Positions 53,300 to 61,187 of a stretch of 64,000 nt of DNA are shown one piece after another. Below the pieces are notes generated by a model. It worked only from the letters and a program-made list of their open reading frames with translations. It was not told where the DNA came from and ran no database searches. Position numbers and translations under genes: made by a program. The DNA is from Spirochaetales bacterium Spiro_09. GTDB taxonomy: Bacteria > Spirochaetota > Spirochaetia > Treponematales > Treponemataceae. The stretch lies in assembly GCA_001604385.1 (NCBI GenBank), contig LVBK01000021.1:18772-82771 (forward strand), read 5' to 3'. The first letter of the stretch is position 1. Every line of letters begins with the position of its first letter.

Positions 53300-55201
53300 A
53301 TGAATGCTATCCGGATACGGGCCGTCGTGCTTTTGAGCGTGATCACCACGAGCGCGGCCTATGTGATGCAGGTGTTTTTGGGTGTTTATTTTATTCGGGA
53401 CCTCTCGGGGAATTTTAGCCGCCTCAAGGTTTTCAATATCATTGTATTTGTGCTGGTAACCGGTTCCATTGTCCTTTTCTGGAAGGTTTTGACTCCCCTT
53501 GAGCGCGCCGCTTCTGCATCCCGCAAGGGAATCCCGGTATCCGGAGAAGAGCGGCAGAAAGCCCGAACGGCTGCGTATAACGCGACCCGGGTCATTTTAT
53601 ACACCATCGTCATTGCCTATGTGGTCGGTCCGATTGCCGGGCTTATCGGCAACGTCGCCGCGGGAATCGGTTCGTATTCGCTTATCCAGATTGTGCTTAT
53701 TCTGTCGATCAATCTGGCAATCGGTTCGATGGCCGGTACGCACTGCATTTTGGCGACCGAGAACCTGACGCGTGGGCCCCTCGGCTCTCTCGGCTTGTAT
53801 CATCTCGAGAAAAGCGACCGGTATATCTCTCTTCGGGGGCGGATTCTCCTTCCCGCTGCTTCGGGAGTTTTTTTGGCGGTTACCCTTTTTGTCACGGCCG
53901 GCTACGGCTATCTTGTCGCCCTTTCTTCCGGCCGCCAAACGCTTGAACAAATTGGCTCCAGCTATTTCGCGGAGACGGTTCCCCTTGCCCTTTTCGTTAT
54001 CGGCTGGGGAATGTATTTAAGCTGGTGTATCGCGACCGGCGTCCGTTCGCGTTTGCGGCATTTGTCCTCGCTCGTCGACCAATTGGGCGATGGAACCGGA
54101 AATCTGTCGATGCGGGTTGATATTTCCACGAACGATGATATCGGCTCCATGGCTTCCGCGGTGAACCGCTTTCTTGCGGTGATGGGAAGCCTGGTGCGGA
54201 AAATACGTGACCTTGCGGTTTCCACCGGTAAGTCGGGACAGCTCCTGGCCGAAGAAGTGAAAAATGCGCGGGAAAGTGTCGAGGCTCTGAACGTCTCTCT
54301 GGAACAGATCCGGCAGTCGGCGAGCGAGCAGGGCGAGTCAGTTCTGGCCGCGCGTGGCAGCATTGACGAGATCGGCAATTCGATCGGGGTGGTCGCCGAC
54401 ATGGTCTCGAGTCAGGCGGGTTTTGTGGAGCAAAGTTCGGCCGCGATAAGCCAGATGGTAGCGAACATCGCGAGCGTGACGAAAACCGCTTCCCGCGCTG
54501 ATCAGCTTGCCGTCCAGCTCACCGGCTTTTCCGCGGAAGGTGGCGATGCCCTGACCACCGCCATTTCACATATTCGCGAGCTTGAAGAAGTGTCCCGCGC
54601 GGTTGGCGAGATTGTCGTCTCCATATCGCGCATAGCGGCACAGACGAATTTACTGGCCATGAACGCCGCAATCGAGGCAGCCCACGCGGGAGAGGCAGGT
54701 GCCGGTTTTGCCGTGGTTGCCGACGAGGTGCGGAGCCTTGCCGAGCTGTCCTCGAAAAGTGCAAAGGAAATTTCCGGGAAGATCAAGGACATGACCAACC
54801 GCATTACGACCGGTGTCAATTTGGCGGACAAGGCCGGCGCGAGCTTTTCCCGAATCAGGACCGGGGTTGACGAGACAACCGAACTGGTGCGCATGATTGC
54901 CGGAAGCATGAGCGAGCAAAAACACGGCGCCGACGAGATTTTGTCCAGCGTGAGCAGTCTGATTGAGGCAACCCATGCCATCAAGGAGCAAACGGGAACA
55001 CAGCGGATCAAGTCGGACGAGGTACGCCTTGCCATGGAACGCATTGTCGAGGCCGCGAACCGCATCAGTGCGGCCATCGAAGAAGAATTGCTGAATACCG
55101 GGAGGCTTTCCCATATTGTACAAACCGTTGACGAGGAAGCCAGCGCCCATGTGCGGGGAACCGGCTCTCTGTTGGCTGCTGTCGAAAATTTCAGTGAATA
55201 A
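53300..55201 (+). CDS. Methyl-accepting chemotaxis protein with membrane-embedded sensor
   Basis: 633 residues. The N-terminal half (about 1-250) holds about six membrane spans and no large periplasmic loop. A HAMP domain (about 255-310) and the cytoplasmic signalling hairpin follow, with the highly conserved tip IAAQTNLLAMNAAIEAAHAG and EVRSLAELSSKSAKEI. Signals may be sensed in the membrane (ions, redox, lipid) instead of by a ligand pocket; that is inference. GGAAGGAG precedes ATG. The terminal residues show no CheR-docking pentapeptide. Confidence 0.93.
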   Translation: MNAIRIRAVVLLSVITTSAAYVMQVFLGVYFIRDLSGNFSRLKVFNIIVFVLVTGSIVLFWKVLTPLERAASASRKGIPVSGEERQKARTAAYNATRVILYTIVIAYVVGPIAGLIGNVAAGIGSYSLIQIVLILSINLAIGSMAGTHCILATENLTRGPLGSLGLYHLEKSDRYISLRGRILLPAASGVFLAVTLFVTAGYGYLVALSSGRQTLEQIGSSYFAETVPLALFVIGWGMYLSWCIATGVRSRLRHLSSLVDQLGDGTGNLSMRVDISTNDDIGSMASAVNRFLAVMGSLVRKIRDLAVSTGKSGQLLAEEVKNARESVEALNVSLEQIRQSASEQGESVLAARGSIDEIGNSIGVVADMVSSQAGFVEQSSAAISQMVANIASVTKTASRADQLAVQLTGFSAEGGDALTTAISHIRELEEVSRAVGEIVVSISRIAAQTNLLAMNAAIEAAHAGEAGAGFAVVADEVRSLAELSSKSAKEISGKIKDMTNRITTGVNLADKAGASFSRIRTGVDETTELVRMIAGSMSEQKHGADEILSSVSSLIEATHAIKEQTGTQRIKSDEVRLAMERIVEAANRISAAIEEELLNTGRLSHIVQTVDEEASAHVRGTGSLLAAVENFSE

Positions 55202-55264
55202 GCTGTGGAGTTGGTGCAATGTGATTGCGGCATGACGACTGCAGTGCGGCGCGCCTGCGGACAT

Positions 55265-55307
55265 AAAAAAAAAGCCGCCCGGGGGAAGGGAATCCCGTCG
55301 GAGCGGC
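55265..55307 (-). terminator. Terminator of the yjfB-like gene
   Basis: Outer stem GCCGC/GCGGC with a GC-rich interior (55274-55307) followed on the minus strand by nine T (55273-55265). It lies about 35 bases past the stop of the small gene. Confidence 0.7.
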
Positions 55308-55342
55308 CTGGTTCCGGCACAGCTTGTGCCGGATTGAGGTTG

Positions 55343-55522
55343 TCAGGCGAAAAGATCTACCCGGTTTCCGAGAGCCGGATCGGTGATTTTTTCTCCCATC
55401 ATCTGAACAAGGGCAGTGCCTTGGGCTTCCGCCGAGTTCATGGCAAGCTTTTGTACCTGAACCGCGGCGCTCTGCTGGACACTGCCCTGCGAAAGAGCAG
55501 TTGAAAGTGTTGCTATATCCAT
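55343..55522 (-). CDS. YjfB-family small putative motility protein
   Basis: 59 residues, easy to miss. It begins MDIATLSTALSQGSVQQSAA and continues VQVQKLAMNSAEAQGTALVQ, the helical pattern of YjfB-type proteins (DIA-L-S-x-L pattern followed by V-x-K and an A-x-x-L tail). The family is called putative motility protein in Firmicutes and spirochaetes; the function is not known. The gene has its own divergent promoter with a leaderless start and its own terminator. It is next to a chemoreceptor gene. Confidence 0.85.
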   Translation of the reverse strand: MDIATLSTALSQGSVQQSAAVQVQKLAMNSAEAQGTALVQMMGEKITDPALGNRVDLFA

Positions 55523-55528
55523 ACTTTA

Positions 55529-55557
55529 AACATACGGTCTTTGCCTCCTCCCGTCAA
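55529..55557 (-). promoter_or_regulatory. Promoter for the yjfB-like gene; predicted leaderless
   Basis: Minus strand TTGACG (55557-55552), 17-base spacer, TATGTT (55534-55529). Six bases separate it from ATG at 55522. Confidence 0.6.
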
Positions 55558-55562
55558 TGCCC

Positions 55563-55591
55563 TTGAGCGCTTTTCCCCCTTCTGCTATCCT
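55563..55591 (+). promoter_or_regulatory. Promoter for the MFS gene; predicted leaderless
   Basis: TTGAGC (55563-55568), 17-base spacer, TATCCT (55586-55591). Seven bases, all C or T, then ATG at 55599; no ribosome-binding site is possible there. Five bases separate its -35 from that of the divergent gene. Confidence 0.5.
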
Positions 55592-55598
55592 TCCCCCC

Positions 55599-56768
55599 AT
55601 GACGACCAATACTGTCTTGCGCGACCGCGCATATCGCGCCTCGTGCGCTTCCCTGTTTATCTACTCGGCAAGTACCGTTGCCCTTCCCATTTGCCTTGTG
55701 GTCATTTCCCGGGAGCTTGGTTTTACCCTGACGCAGGGAGGCTCTCTTGGTCTGCTTGCCTCGGTGGTACAGTTTTTTGCCCTGATAGGCAGTTCGGTTC
55801 TGGCAGCCCGTTTCGGGAAAATACGGGTGATTCGCTCGGGCCTATTCACCCTTGCCGCCGGCCTTTTCCTGTTTATCCTGAGCCGTTCCTGGATACACGC
55901 AGCCCTCCTCATGATCGTGACCGCGACAGGAAGCGCCCTGCTTGACGCCCTTCTGACGCCCATTGTCGAAGACCTCTATCCTTCCGATAACGGAAGCAAG
56001 ATGAACCTCCTGCACGCCTTCTGGCCGGTCGGTACCTGCGTGTCCGTTCTTGCCCTGGGCCAGCTTTTGTCGACCGGCGTGTCCTGGAGAATCCTCTTTA
56101 TAGCCCTGGCCGTCATTACGGCCTCGGTCAGCCTGCTTTTTCCGTCCTCCCGCCGCATTGCCCTGCCGGCCTCCCGGGCTGATTTTAGCCACATGAAGGA
56201 CATCCTGCGCCTCAAGCGGTTTTGGGTCTTCGGCTCCGCGCTCGGTTTTGCCGGCGGCGCGGAAGCAGCCTTTGCCTTTTGGTCCGCCAGTTATATCCAG
56301 CTTTCCTTTGATACCCTGCCGCGCGCCGGCGCCTTCGGGACGGCAGCCTTTGCCGTCGGCATGGCCATCGGACGCTTTTTCTCGAGCAGTATTGCCGGCC
56401 GAATCGGATTGCGCCGCCTGCTGGTCATATCCCTTGCCGCAGGCCTCGTATCCAGCGCCCTCTTTTTTGTTATCACCACCTTACCCGCACTCTATGTCTT
56501 CCTCTTTGTCATCGGTTTGTGCATTGCCTGCCTCTGGCCCAGCATTCAGTCCTATGCCGGTGCCCAGCTTGCGGTTGATCCTACCGTCCTCATGATCTTC
56601 CTTTCCTGCTTCGGGCTTCCCGGCTACAGCTCGGCGACCTTTGTGATGGGCATCATCGGCGATTATGCGGGTCTTCGGGCCAGCTTTATCGTCGCACCGG
56701 TGTACATTGCATTTGCCCTGGCTCTCCTGGTGTACGATGTCCGCCTTGCACGAAAAACCGGCCACTGA
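55599..56768 (+). CDS. Major facilitator superfamily transporter
   Basis: 389 residues, twelve predicted spans with a cytoplasmic loop near 185-205. The style (LFIYSASTVALPICLVVISRE, GLLASVVQFFALIGSSVLAARFG) resembles the sugar/fucose-permease or YbjJ-like MFS branches. A motif A-like FGKIR loop follows span 2. The substrate is unknown. ATG at 55599 begins TTNTVLRDRAYRASC; the frame extends 14 codons upstream but lacks similarity. Confidence 0.88.
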   Translation: MTTNTVLRDRAYRASCASLFIYSASTVALPICLVVISRELGFTLTQGGSLGLLASVVQFFALIGSSVLAARFGKIRVIRSGLFTLAAGLFLFILSRSWIHAALLMIVTATGSALLDALLTPIVEDLYPSDNGSKMNLLHAFWPVGTCVSVLALGQLLSTGVSWRILFIALAVITASVSLLFPSSRRIALPASRADFSHMKDILRLKRFWVFGSALGFAGGAEAAFAFWSASYIQLSFDTLPRAGAFGTAAFAVGMAIGRFFSSSIAGRIGLRRLLVISLAAGLVSSALFFVITTLPALYVFLFVIGLCIACLWPSIQSYAGAQLAVDPTVLMIFLSCFGLPGYSSATFVMGIIGDYAGLRASFIVAPVYIAFALALLVYDVRLARKTGH

Positions 56769-56799
56769 CAAGCCTGTACCCGACTCTACGGAGCGTTGA

Positions 56800-56828
56800 T
56801 TGTCATACCATCCCTTCCCCGGTACACT
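56800..56828 (+). promoter_or_regulatory. Promoter for the XRE regulator gene
   Basis: TTGTCA (56800-56805), 17-base spacer, TACACT (56823-56828). The 20-base leader contains GGGAGG before ATG at 56854. Confidence 0.6.
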
Positions 56829-56853
56829 TGCAATACAGCCGGGAGGTATTGCC

Positions 56854-57438
56854 ATGGATTGCAAAAAAACGGGTTCGCTCATTCATTCCCTGCGGACAGA
56901 ACGGGGTTGGACTCAGCAGGCGCTTGCCGACCTGATACACGTGAGCGACAAGGCGGTCTCGAAGTGGGAGCGCGGCATGGGCGCCCCCGATGTGTCGATT
57001 CTTCCCGTCCTCGCGCGGGTGTTTGGCCTGACGGTCGAAAGTCTGCTTGCGGGCGAGCTTGATGAACATGAAAGAGAAGGAGATTCCATGAAAAACATGC
57101 GTTTTTTTGTCTGCCCCTCGTGTGGCACCCTTGCCACCGATACCGGAGCTGCCGACGTTTCCTGCTGCGGCAAGAAACTGTCCGCCTGTGAAGCGCGGAA
57201 AGCCGAAGGAGAGGACTGTCTCTCGGTTGAAGAAGTAGAAACCGAACTCTACATCAGCTCCGACCATTCCATGACCAAGGATCACTATATTTCTTTTCTT
57301 GCCTTCGTATCTTCGGATACGCTCGTGCTGAAAAAACTGTATCCCGAGTGGAACCTGTCCGTTCGCCTTCCGCGTTTGTCGCGGGGAACCCTGTTGTGGT
57401 ATTGCACCCGGTGCGGTCTTTTCAGGCAAACGGTATAA
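56854..57438 (+). CDS. XRE-family regulator fused to a desulfoferrodoxin-like cysteine domain
   Basis: 194 residues. Residues 8-62 are a Cro/C1-type helix-turn-helix (LRTERGWTQQALADLIHVSD, KAVSKWERG). After a charged linker the C-terminal part (about 80-194) has CPSCG, SCCGKKL and a final YCTRCGLFRQTV, with HSMTKDHYISFLAF, like the metal sites of desulfoferrodoxin/superoxide reductase. A DNA-binding protein with a metal or redox sensing domain is the reasonable reading. It has its own promoter and GGGAGG site. No obvious target lies next to it. Confidence 0.85.
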   Translation: MDCKKTGSLIHSLRTERGWTQQALADLIHVSDKAVSKWERGMGAPDVSILPVLARVFGLTVESLLAGELDEHEREGDSMKNMRFFVCPSCGTLATDTGAADVSCCGKKLSACEARKAEGEDCLSVEEVETELYISSDHSMTKDHYISFLAFVSSDTLVLKKLYPEWNLSVRLPRLSRGTLLWYCTRCGLFRQTV

Positions 57439-57590
57439 AGGGCACCTCTAAAGTAAGTTGACAGCCGAAACGAAGTACGCGCCGCGTGCAGCCTTCTTCG
57501 AACGGCTGTGAGGGGCCTTCGCTCCAATGCCCTTGGCCCGTTCTGCCCCGGCCTTCCATTGTAAATTAAGTGAGGGAATGGCGCGCTCTT
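57439..57590. other. Intergenic stretch with an imperfect inverted repeat
   Basis: ACAGCCG (57461-57467) pairs with CGGCTGT (57503-57509), with further partial pairing (CGAAG/CTTCG) inside, but no T-run follows. No gene or transposon end is recognisable. Confidence 0.35.
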
Positions 57591-57619
57591 TTGTCATTCG
57601 CGCAAAACAGGGTTATACT
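57591..57619 (+). promoter_or_regulatory. Promoter for the PMP-like lipoprotein
   Basis: TTGTCA (57591-57596), 17-base spacer, TATACT (57614-57619). The leader of about 30 bases carries GGGAGG before ATG at 57656. Confidence 0.65.
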
Positions 57620-57655
57620 GGTACTATGGACGTTTTCTGTCCGGGAGGTATCACC

Positions 57656-60600
57656 ATGCGTAGACATATACCATTCCTTGCTTTGTTGTTCGCAGCGGTT
57701 TCGCTGTTTATGTTTTCCTGTACATTCGGCATGCAGCCGGCCTGGAAGACCGGGGCCGGCACCACAGTGTCGATGAACCTTGCGATGAGCGCAAGCGAAG
57801 CGGGCCGGGCCATTGCGCCGGGAACCGTCTATGTGTATATCCGGACCGTCGGCGGCCCGGTCGGAGAAACGGGACCGTTCTATGGACCCTATCCGGTCAG
57901 CCAGCTTTCTTCCAAATTCACCACGACCGACATTCCGGCAGGAACCTATGAGGGAATCGGGGTGCTGGTTGCAAACGAGCCCCTTGAAGGCCGGTCGGTG
58001 TACGATGAGGAGAATAATACCGAGCTGACCTTTGCCCAGCTGATGAGCGCACCGGACGATCTTTTCAAGGTATATTCGGATAGCGAGGGGGATTCCCTTT
58101 TTGACCAGATGGTCGCCGGTTACGCGAGCGGTCATTTTTTCGATGCGGTGACCATTACCGCCGGGGTTGAAAATACGCTTTCGGCGACATTGTTACCCAT
58201 GATGTCCTATGAAACGGTCGTTTCGGCGGCAAACCCCTATACTGCGTATTTGCCAATGCCTGCCTCCGGGCAACGGGGACGGCAGTATCTGTTGATCAAC
58301 AATATTGATAGCACTCACGACAGACTCGTCATAGAAGGGTATACCGAATCGAACCCTGCGGCGACAATTTCCGTTTTTGGCCTGTATTCAGCCGCCGGGA
58401 AGCTCCTGTCCCTGACACCCATCAATCAGGAAGCAGGCAATACCTCCTGGGAACTGCCTTTTACCGCCGGCGCTGACCAGCTTTACCTTTTTATAGACTA
58501 CACCGGTATGCTTTCTTTGTCGGTGTCCAGCAAAAAAGCGGCTGGTGGTCCCATTGAACCGGGAAATACCATGACAGTGAACTTTACGTTTGACGCGTCA
58601 AGCGCCATCGGCTCGACCTTTGTCGGAAAGACCCTGTTTGTCGGCGTCTACACGGCTACGGCTCTTACCGAAGACGGGCCTCCTTCCGCTCCGCCGCTCG
58701 GGGTTGGTATGGCAAAACTTGAGGGTGCCGGCAGTGTGACTATCCCGGTGCAGATAAATGCCTACACGACGGATACTGCGGCCAGTTTTACCCCGTATGA
58801 AGAGCTGGTTATCATGGCCTTTGTCGATATCGGCAGCCGGTACTCGTTTACCTCTACCTCGGAGGTGACCAATATTCTGGAGATCCAGCCCCGTTTTGGC
58901 GATTACTCTACCGACAAGGGTATTCTGTATACGGCGGGATCCGGCTTAAATTTGGTATTCATGTCTTCGGCAGATTTACATCTGAATGAAGATTATATGC
59001 TGTATGTGTCGAATGCGGGCGGCGGCACAGGCCTTAGCCCGTCCTCCCCCCTCACCTTCACCCAAGCTCTTGCGGCCACACTGCCCTCCGGCATTGAAGG
59101 CCTTGGTATTATTCTGACCGAGGATATCCAGCTTTCCGCGCCAATCGTGATTGAACGGAATGTGTATCTGGGAAGCGTCGGCGCTGAGGCTCTGACCATT
59201 TCCCCGAATTATACCGGGGCCTCGTCCTCGTTCATTACCGTTCAGGGTATTTCGGAAATCAGTACCACATGGCTGTCGTTGAACAATGTAATCATTGACG
59301 GGACGACTCTGGCCCTGTCAAATTATCCGGCCATTTCCGTGCGCGACAGCGGACACTTGCATCTGTGGGAAGGTTCCGGGGTGCGGAACTTTCATACGAC
59401 CTCTCCATACGGCGGTGCGGTATACGCCTTCGGTGGCGGCATTGAGATGGACGGAGGTTTTATCAGCGGCAACGAGGCGATTAGCGGTGGTGGTGTGTAT
59501 CTCGGAGAATATGCGTATGCCAACCTGATGGGTGGAACCATAAGCGGCAATACTGCGGAACAAGGCGGCGGCGTGTATGCTGCTTCTTATTCAAATGTGG
59601 TTCTGTATCCGGGATTTTCGATAACTGATAATACGGCCGAAAATGATGCGGGAGGCCTCTATGTTGCAGATTATGCGACGCTCTCCGATCCCGGCAATAT
59701 CAGGGTTTCGGTGGTTACCGGGAATACTGCCCCGAGCGGCATGAATTATGATATCTATCTGAGCGTTTATGCGATTGTCACTACTGATATATTCGAGGTA
59801 TTCGCGAGCACCAATGGTACCGGACTGGGGTTGACCCCGGAAGAGCCGACAAATTTCATGACCGCAATTGCGAATCCTTCGGTATATTCCATTATCCTGG
59901 TGTCGGATATCCCTGTGTCAACCGGCATTACGATTGACCGTTCCGTTATGATAGATTCTCTGGACAGCCAGACCCGGTACAGCATCTACCCGTCCGTGCC
60001 CTTGTCAGGCCCCCTCTTTACGGTAAGCGGTGAAGCCTCTGTCGATTTTTATAATGTCATACTCGGGCCGGAGACTGCGTCGGCGGGAACTTCCGCTACC
60101 AGTCTTGTGTATGCCGGACCGTATTCCTACGTGATGCTTGACAACGTGCTCCTGCGGAACAATCAGAGCGCGCTCTCCGGAACCCGGGGAGGAGCCCTCC
60201 ATGCGGAGGATTCGACTATTGATCTCCTTAACGTGGAAATTGTCTCCTGTTCCGCCGAGCGGGGCGGCGCCATTTATGCGAATGGCGCAACCATCTATCT
60301 GGAGGACAGCCGGATTGCGAACTCTTCTGCCTGGTATGGCGGCGCGATCTACCTTGAAAGCAATTCCCTGACTGAACGCACGGGCTTCCTGGATCTATCT
60401 GGTTCCCTGTCTGTCATCGAATTCTGTACAGCCCAGTACGACGGTGGGGGCATCTATCTTACTTCAGGGGAAGCGACTATTATGGGTATAGATATCAATA
60501 ACAATACCGCGAACGGGTCGGGCGGTGGCATGTACGTGGCAGCCGGGGCAGCCGCGTACTTTGATTTTTATGCCGAACAGCCCTACTACATCCGGAATAA

Positions 60601-60739
60601 CCGGGCTGCCCTGGGGGGCGGACTGGCCGTTAGCGGTGCTGCCATTTATTCGCAATCTCCTGCCGGCTCGGGGGAAGCCCAGATTACCGGCAATACGAAT
60701 CTTGACGACACGACAATCGACAATATTTCTGTGTTCTAG
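57656..60739 (+). CDS. Large surface lipoprotein with polymorphic-membrane-protein-type beta-helix repeats
   Basis: 1,027 residues. The signal peptide ends LFMFSC, a lipobox, so the N-terminus is probably lipid-anchored. Residues about 25-440 are beta-sandwich-like. From about 445 a right-handed beta-helix has repeats such as GGAVYAFGGGIEMDGGFISG, GGGVYAASYSN, SGNTAEQGGGVYA and GGGIYLTSGEATI, in the style of Pmp/GG(A/I)xx adhesins. Two paired blocks, each opened by YVSNAGGGTGLSPSSPLTF or FASTNGTGLGLTPEEPTNF, suggest an internal duplication. No autotransporter barrel is seen. Role in adhesion is inferred. Confidence 0.85.
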   Translation: MRRHIPFLALLFAAVSLFMFSCTFGMQPAWKTGAGTTVSMNLAMSASEAGRAIAPGTVYVYIRTVGGPVGETGPFYGPYPVSQLSSKFTTTDIPAGTYEGIGVLVANEPLEGRSVYDEENNTELTFAQLMSAPDDLFKVYSDSEGDSLFDQMVAGYASGHFFDAVTITAGVENTLSATLLPMMSYETVVSAANPYTAYLPMPASGQRGRQYLLINNIDSTHDRLVIEGYTESNPAATISVFGLYSAAGKLLSLTPINQEAGNTSWELPFTAGADQLYLFIDYTGMLSLSVSSKKAAGGPIEPGNTMTVNFTFDASSAIGSTFVGKTLFVGVYTATALTEDGPPSAPPLGVGMAKLEGAGSVTIPVQINAYTTDTAASFTPYEELVIMAFVDIGSRYSFTSTSEVTNILEIQPRFGDYSTDKGILYTAGSGLNLVFMSSADLHLNEDYMLYVSNAGGGTGLSPSSPLTFTQALAATLPSGIEGLGIILTEDIQLSAPIVIERNVYLGSVGAEALTISPNYTGASSSFITVQGISEISTTWLSLNNVIIDGTTLALSNYPAISVRDSGHLHLWEGSGVRNFHTTSPYGGAVYAFGGGIEMDGGFISGNEAISGGGVYLGEYAYANLMGGTISGNTAEQGGGVYAASYSNVVLYPGFSITDNTAENDAGGLYVADYATLSDPGNIRVSVVTGNTAPSGMNYDIYLSVYAIVTTDIFEVFASTNGTGLGLTPEEPTNFMTAIANPSVYSIILVSDIPVSTGITIDRSVMIDSLDSQTRYSIYPSVPLSGPLFTVSGEASVDFYNVILGPETASAGTSATSLVYAGPYSYVMLDNVLLRNNQSALSGTRGGALHAEDSTIDLLNVEIVSCSAERGGAIYANGATIYLEDSRIANSSAWYGGAIYLESNSLTERTGFLDLSGSLSVIEFCTAQYDGGGIYLTSGEATIMGIDINNNTANGSGGGMYVAAGAAAYFDFYAEQPYYIRNNRAALGGGLAVSGAAIYSQSPAGSGEAQITGNTNLDDTTIDNISVF

Positions 60740-60772
60740 TAGGTCCGTGTTCAGACTGTTTTCACCGTATTC

Positions 60773-60802
60773 GCCGGAGAGCCATGCTCTCCGGCATTTT
60801 TT
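60773..60802 (+). terminator. Terminator of the PMP-like gene
   Basis: Perfect ten-base stem GCCGGAGAGC / GCTCTCCGGC with loop CAT (60773-60795), followed by six T. The last T is the first base of the stop codon (TCA on the plus strand) of the convergent gene. Confidence 0.9.
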
Positions 60803-61128
60803 CAGGCGAAGTTTTGCGCGGCCTGCGGGCAAACGGCATGGAAGCCCGAAATGACCGGGCAGGGATAGTCCGCGCAGTCCTTGCAGGTATGCGCCTTTTT
60901 CTCCGTGGCGCACTTCCGCATCTCGCACATTGAGCAGTGACCAATCTGTACGCTGTCTGTCGCATGGCAGCCGTGACAGTTGATCATATCGGCGGTAAAG
61001 GCAAAGTTGTGCGCCACTGTCCATTCCGCCGCCACCTTTTTCCGAAGCTCGTTGTCATTTGTTTTTGACGCGATAAAGGCTCCGCAAGCGGCACAGTCAA
61101 GGCCGCAAACCGCTATCATTTTTTCCAT
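60802..61128 (-). CDS. DUF3795 cysteine-rich protein
   Basis: 108 residues with eleven cysteines. MIAVCGLDCAACGAFIA, INCHGCHA, HCSMCEMRKCATEK and CKDCADYPCP match the DUF3795 pattern. The cysteine pairs suggest zinc or iron-sulfur binding. Function unknown. GGAGG lies seven bases before ATG at 61128. A dyad (61168-61182) lies between it and the WYL regulator, on the same strand, 59 bases away, so the two are probably linked in regulation. Confidence 0.88.
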   Translation of the reverse strand: MEKMIAVCGLDCAACGAFIASKTNDNELRKKVAAEWTVAHNFAFTADMINCHGCHATDSVQIGHCSMCEMRKCATEKKAHTCKDCADYPCPVISGFHAVCPQAAQNFA

Positions 61129-61167
61129 ATATTTCCTCCGTTACGCATCAGTATTGCACGGATTAGT

Positions 61168-61182
61168 TGACATCTTTTGTCA
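61168..61182. promoter_or_regulatory. Candidate operator: TGACA-N5-TGTCA palindrome
   Basis: Perfect five-base arms TGACA (61168-61172) and TGTCA (61178-61182). It is located 40 bases upstream of the DUF3795 start and just past the WYL regulator's stop. YafY/WYL regulators bind dyads near the genes they control, so this is a good candidate site. That link is inference. Confidence 0.5.
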
Positions 61183-61187
61183 GTGTT

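Noticed and set aside
57439..57590. Possible insertion-sequence remnant
   Set aside because: Only one imperfect inverted repeat is seen; no transposase fragment or target duplication could be found.
61167..61172. TTGACA read as a rightward -35 box
   Set aside because: No gene or -10 follows on the plus strand, and the hexamer is one arm of a palindrome.
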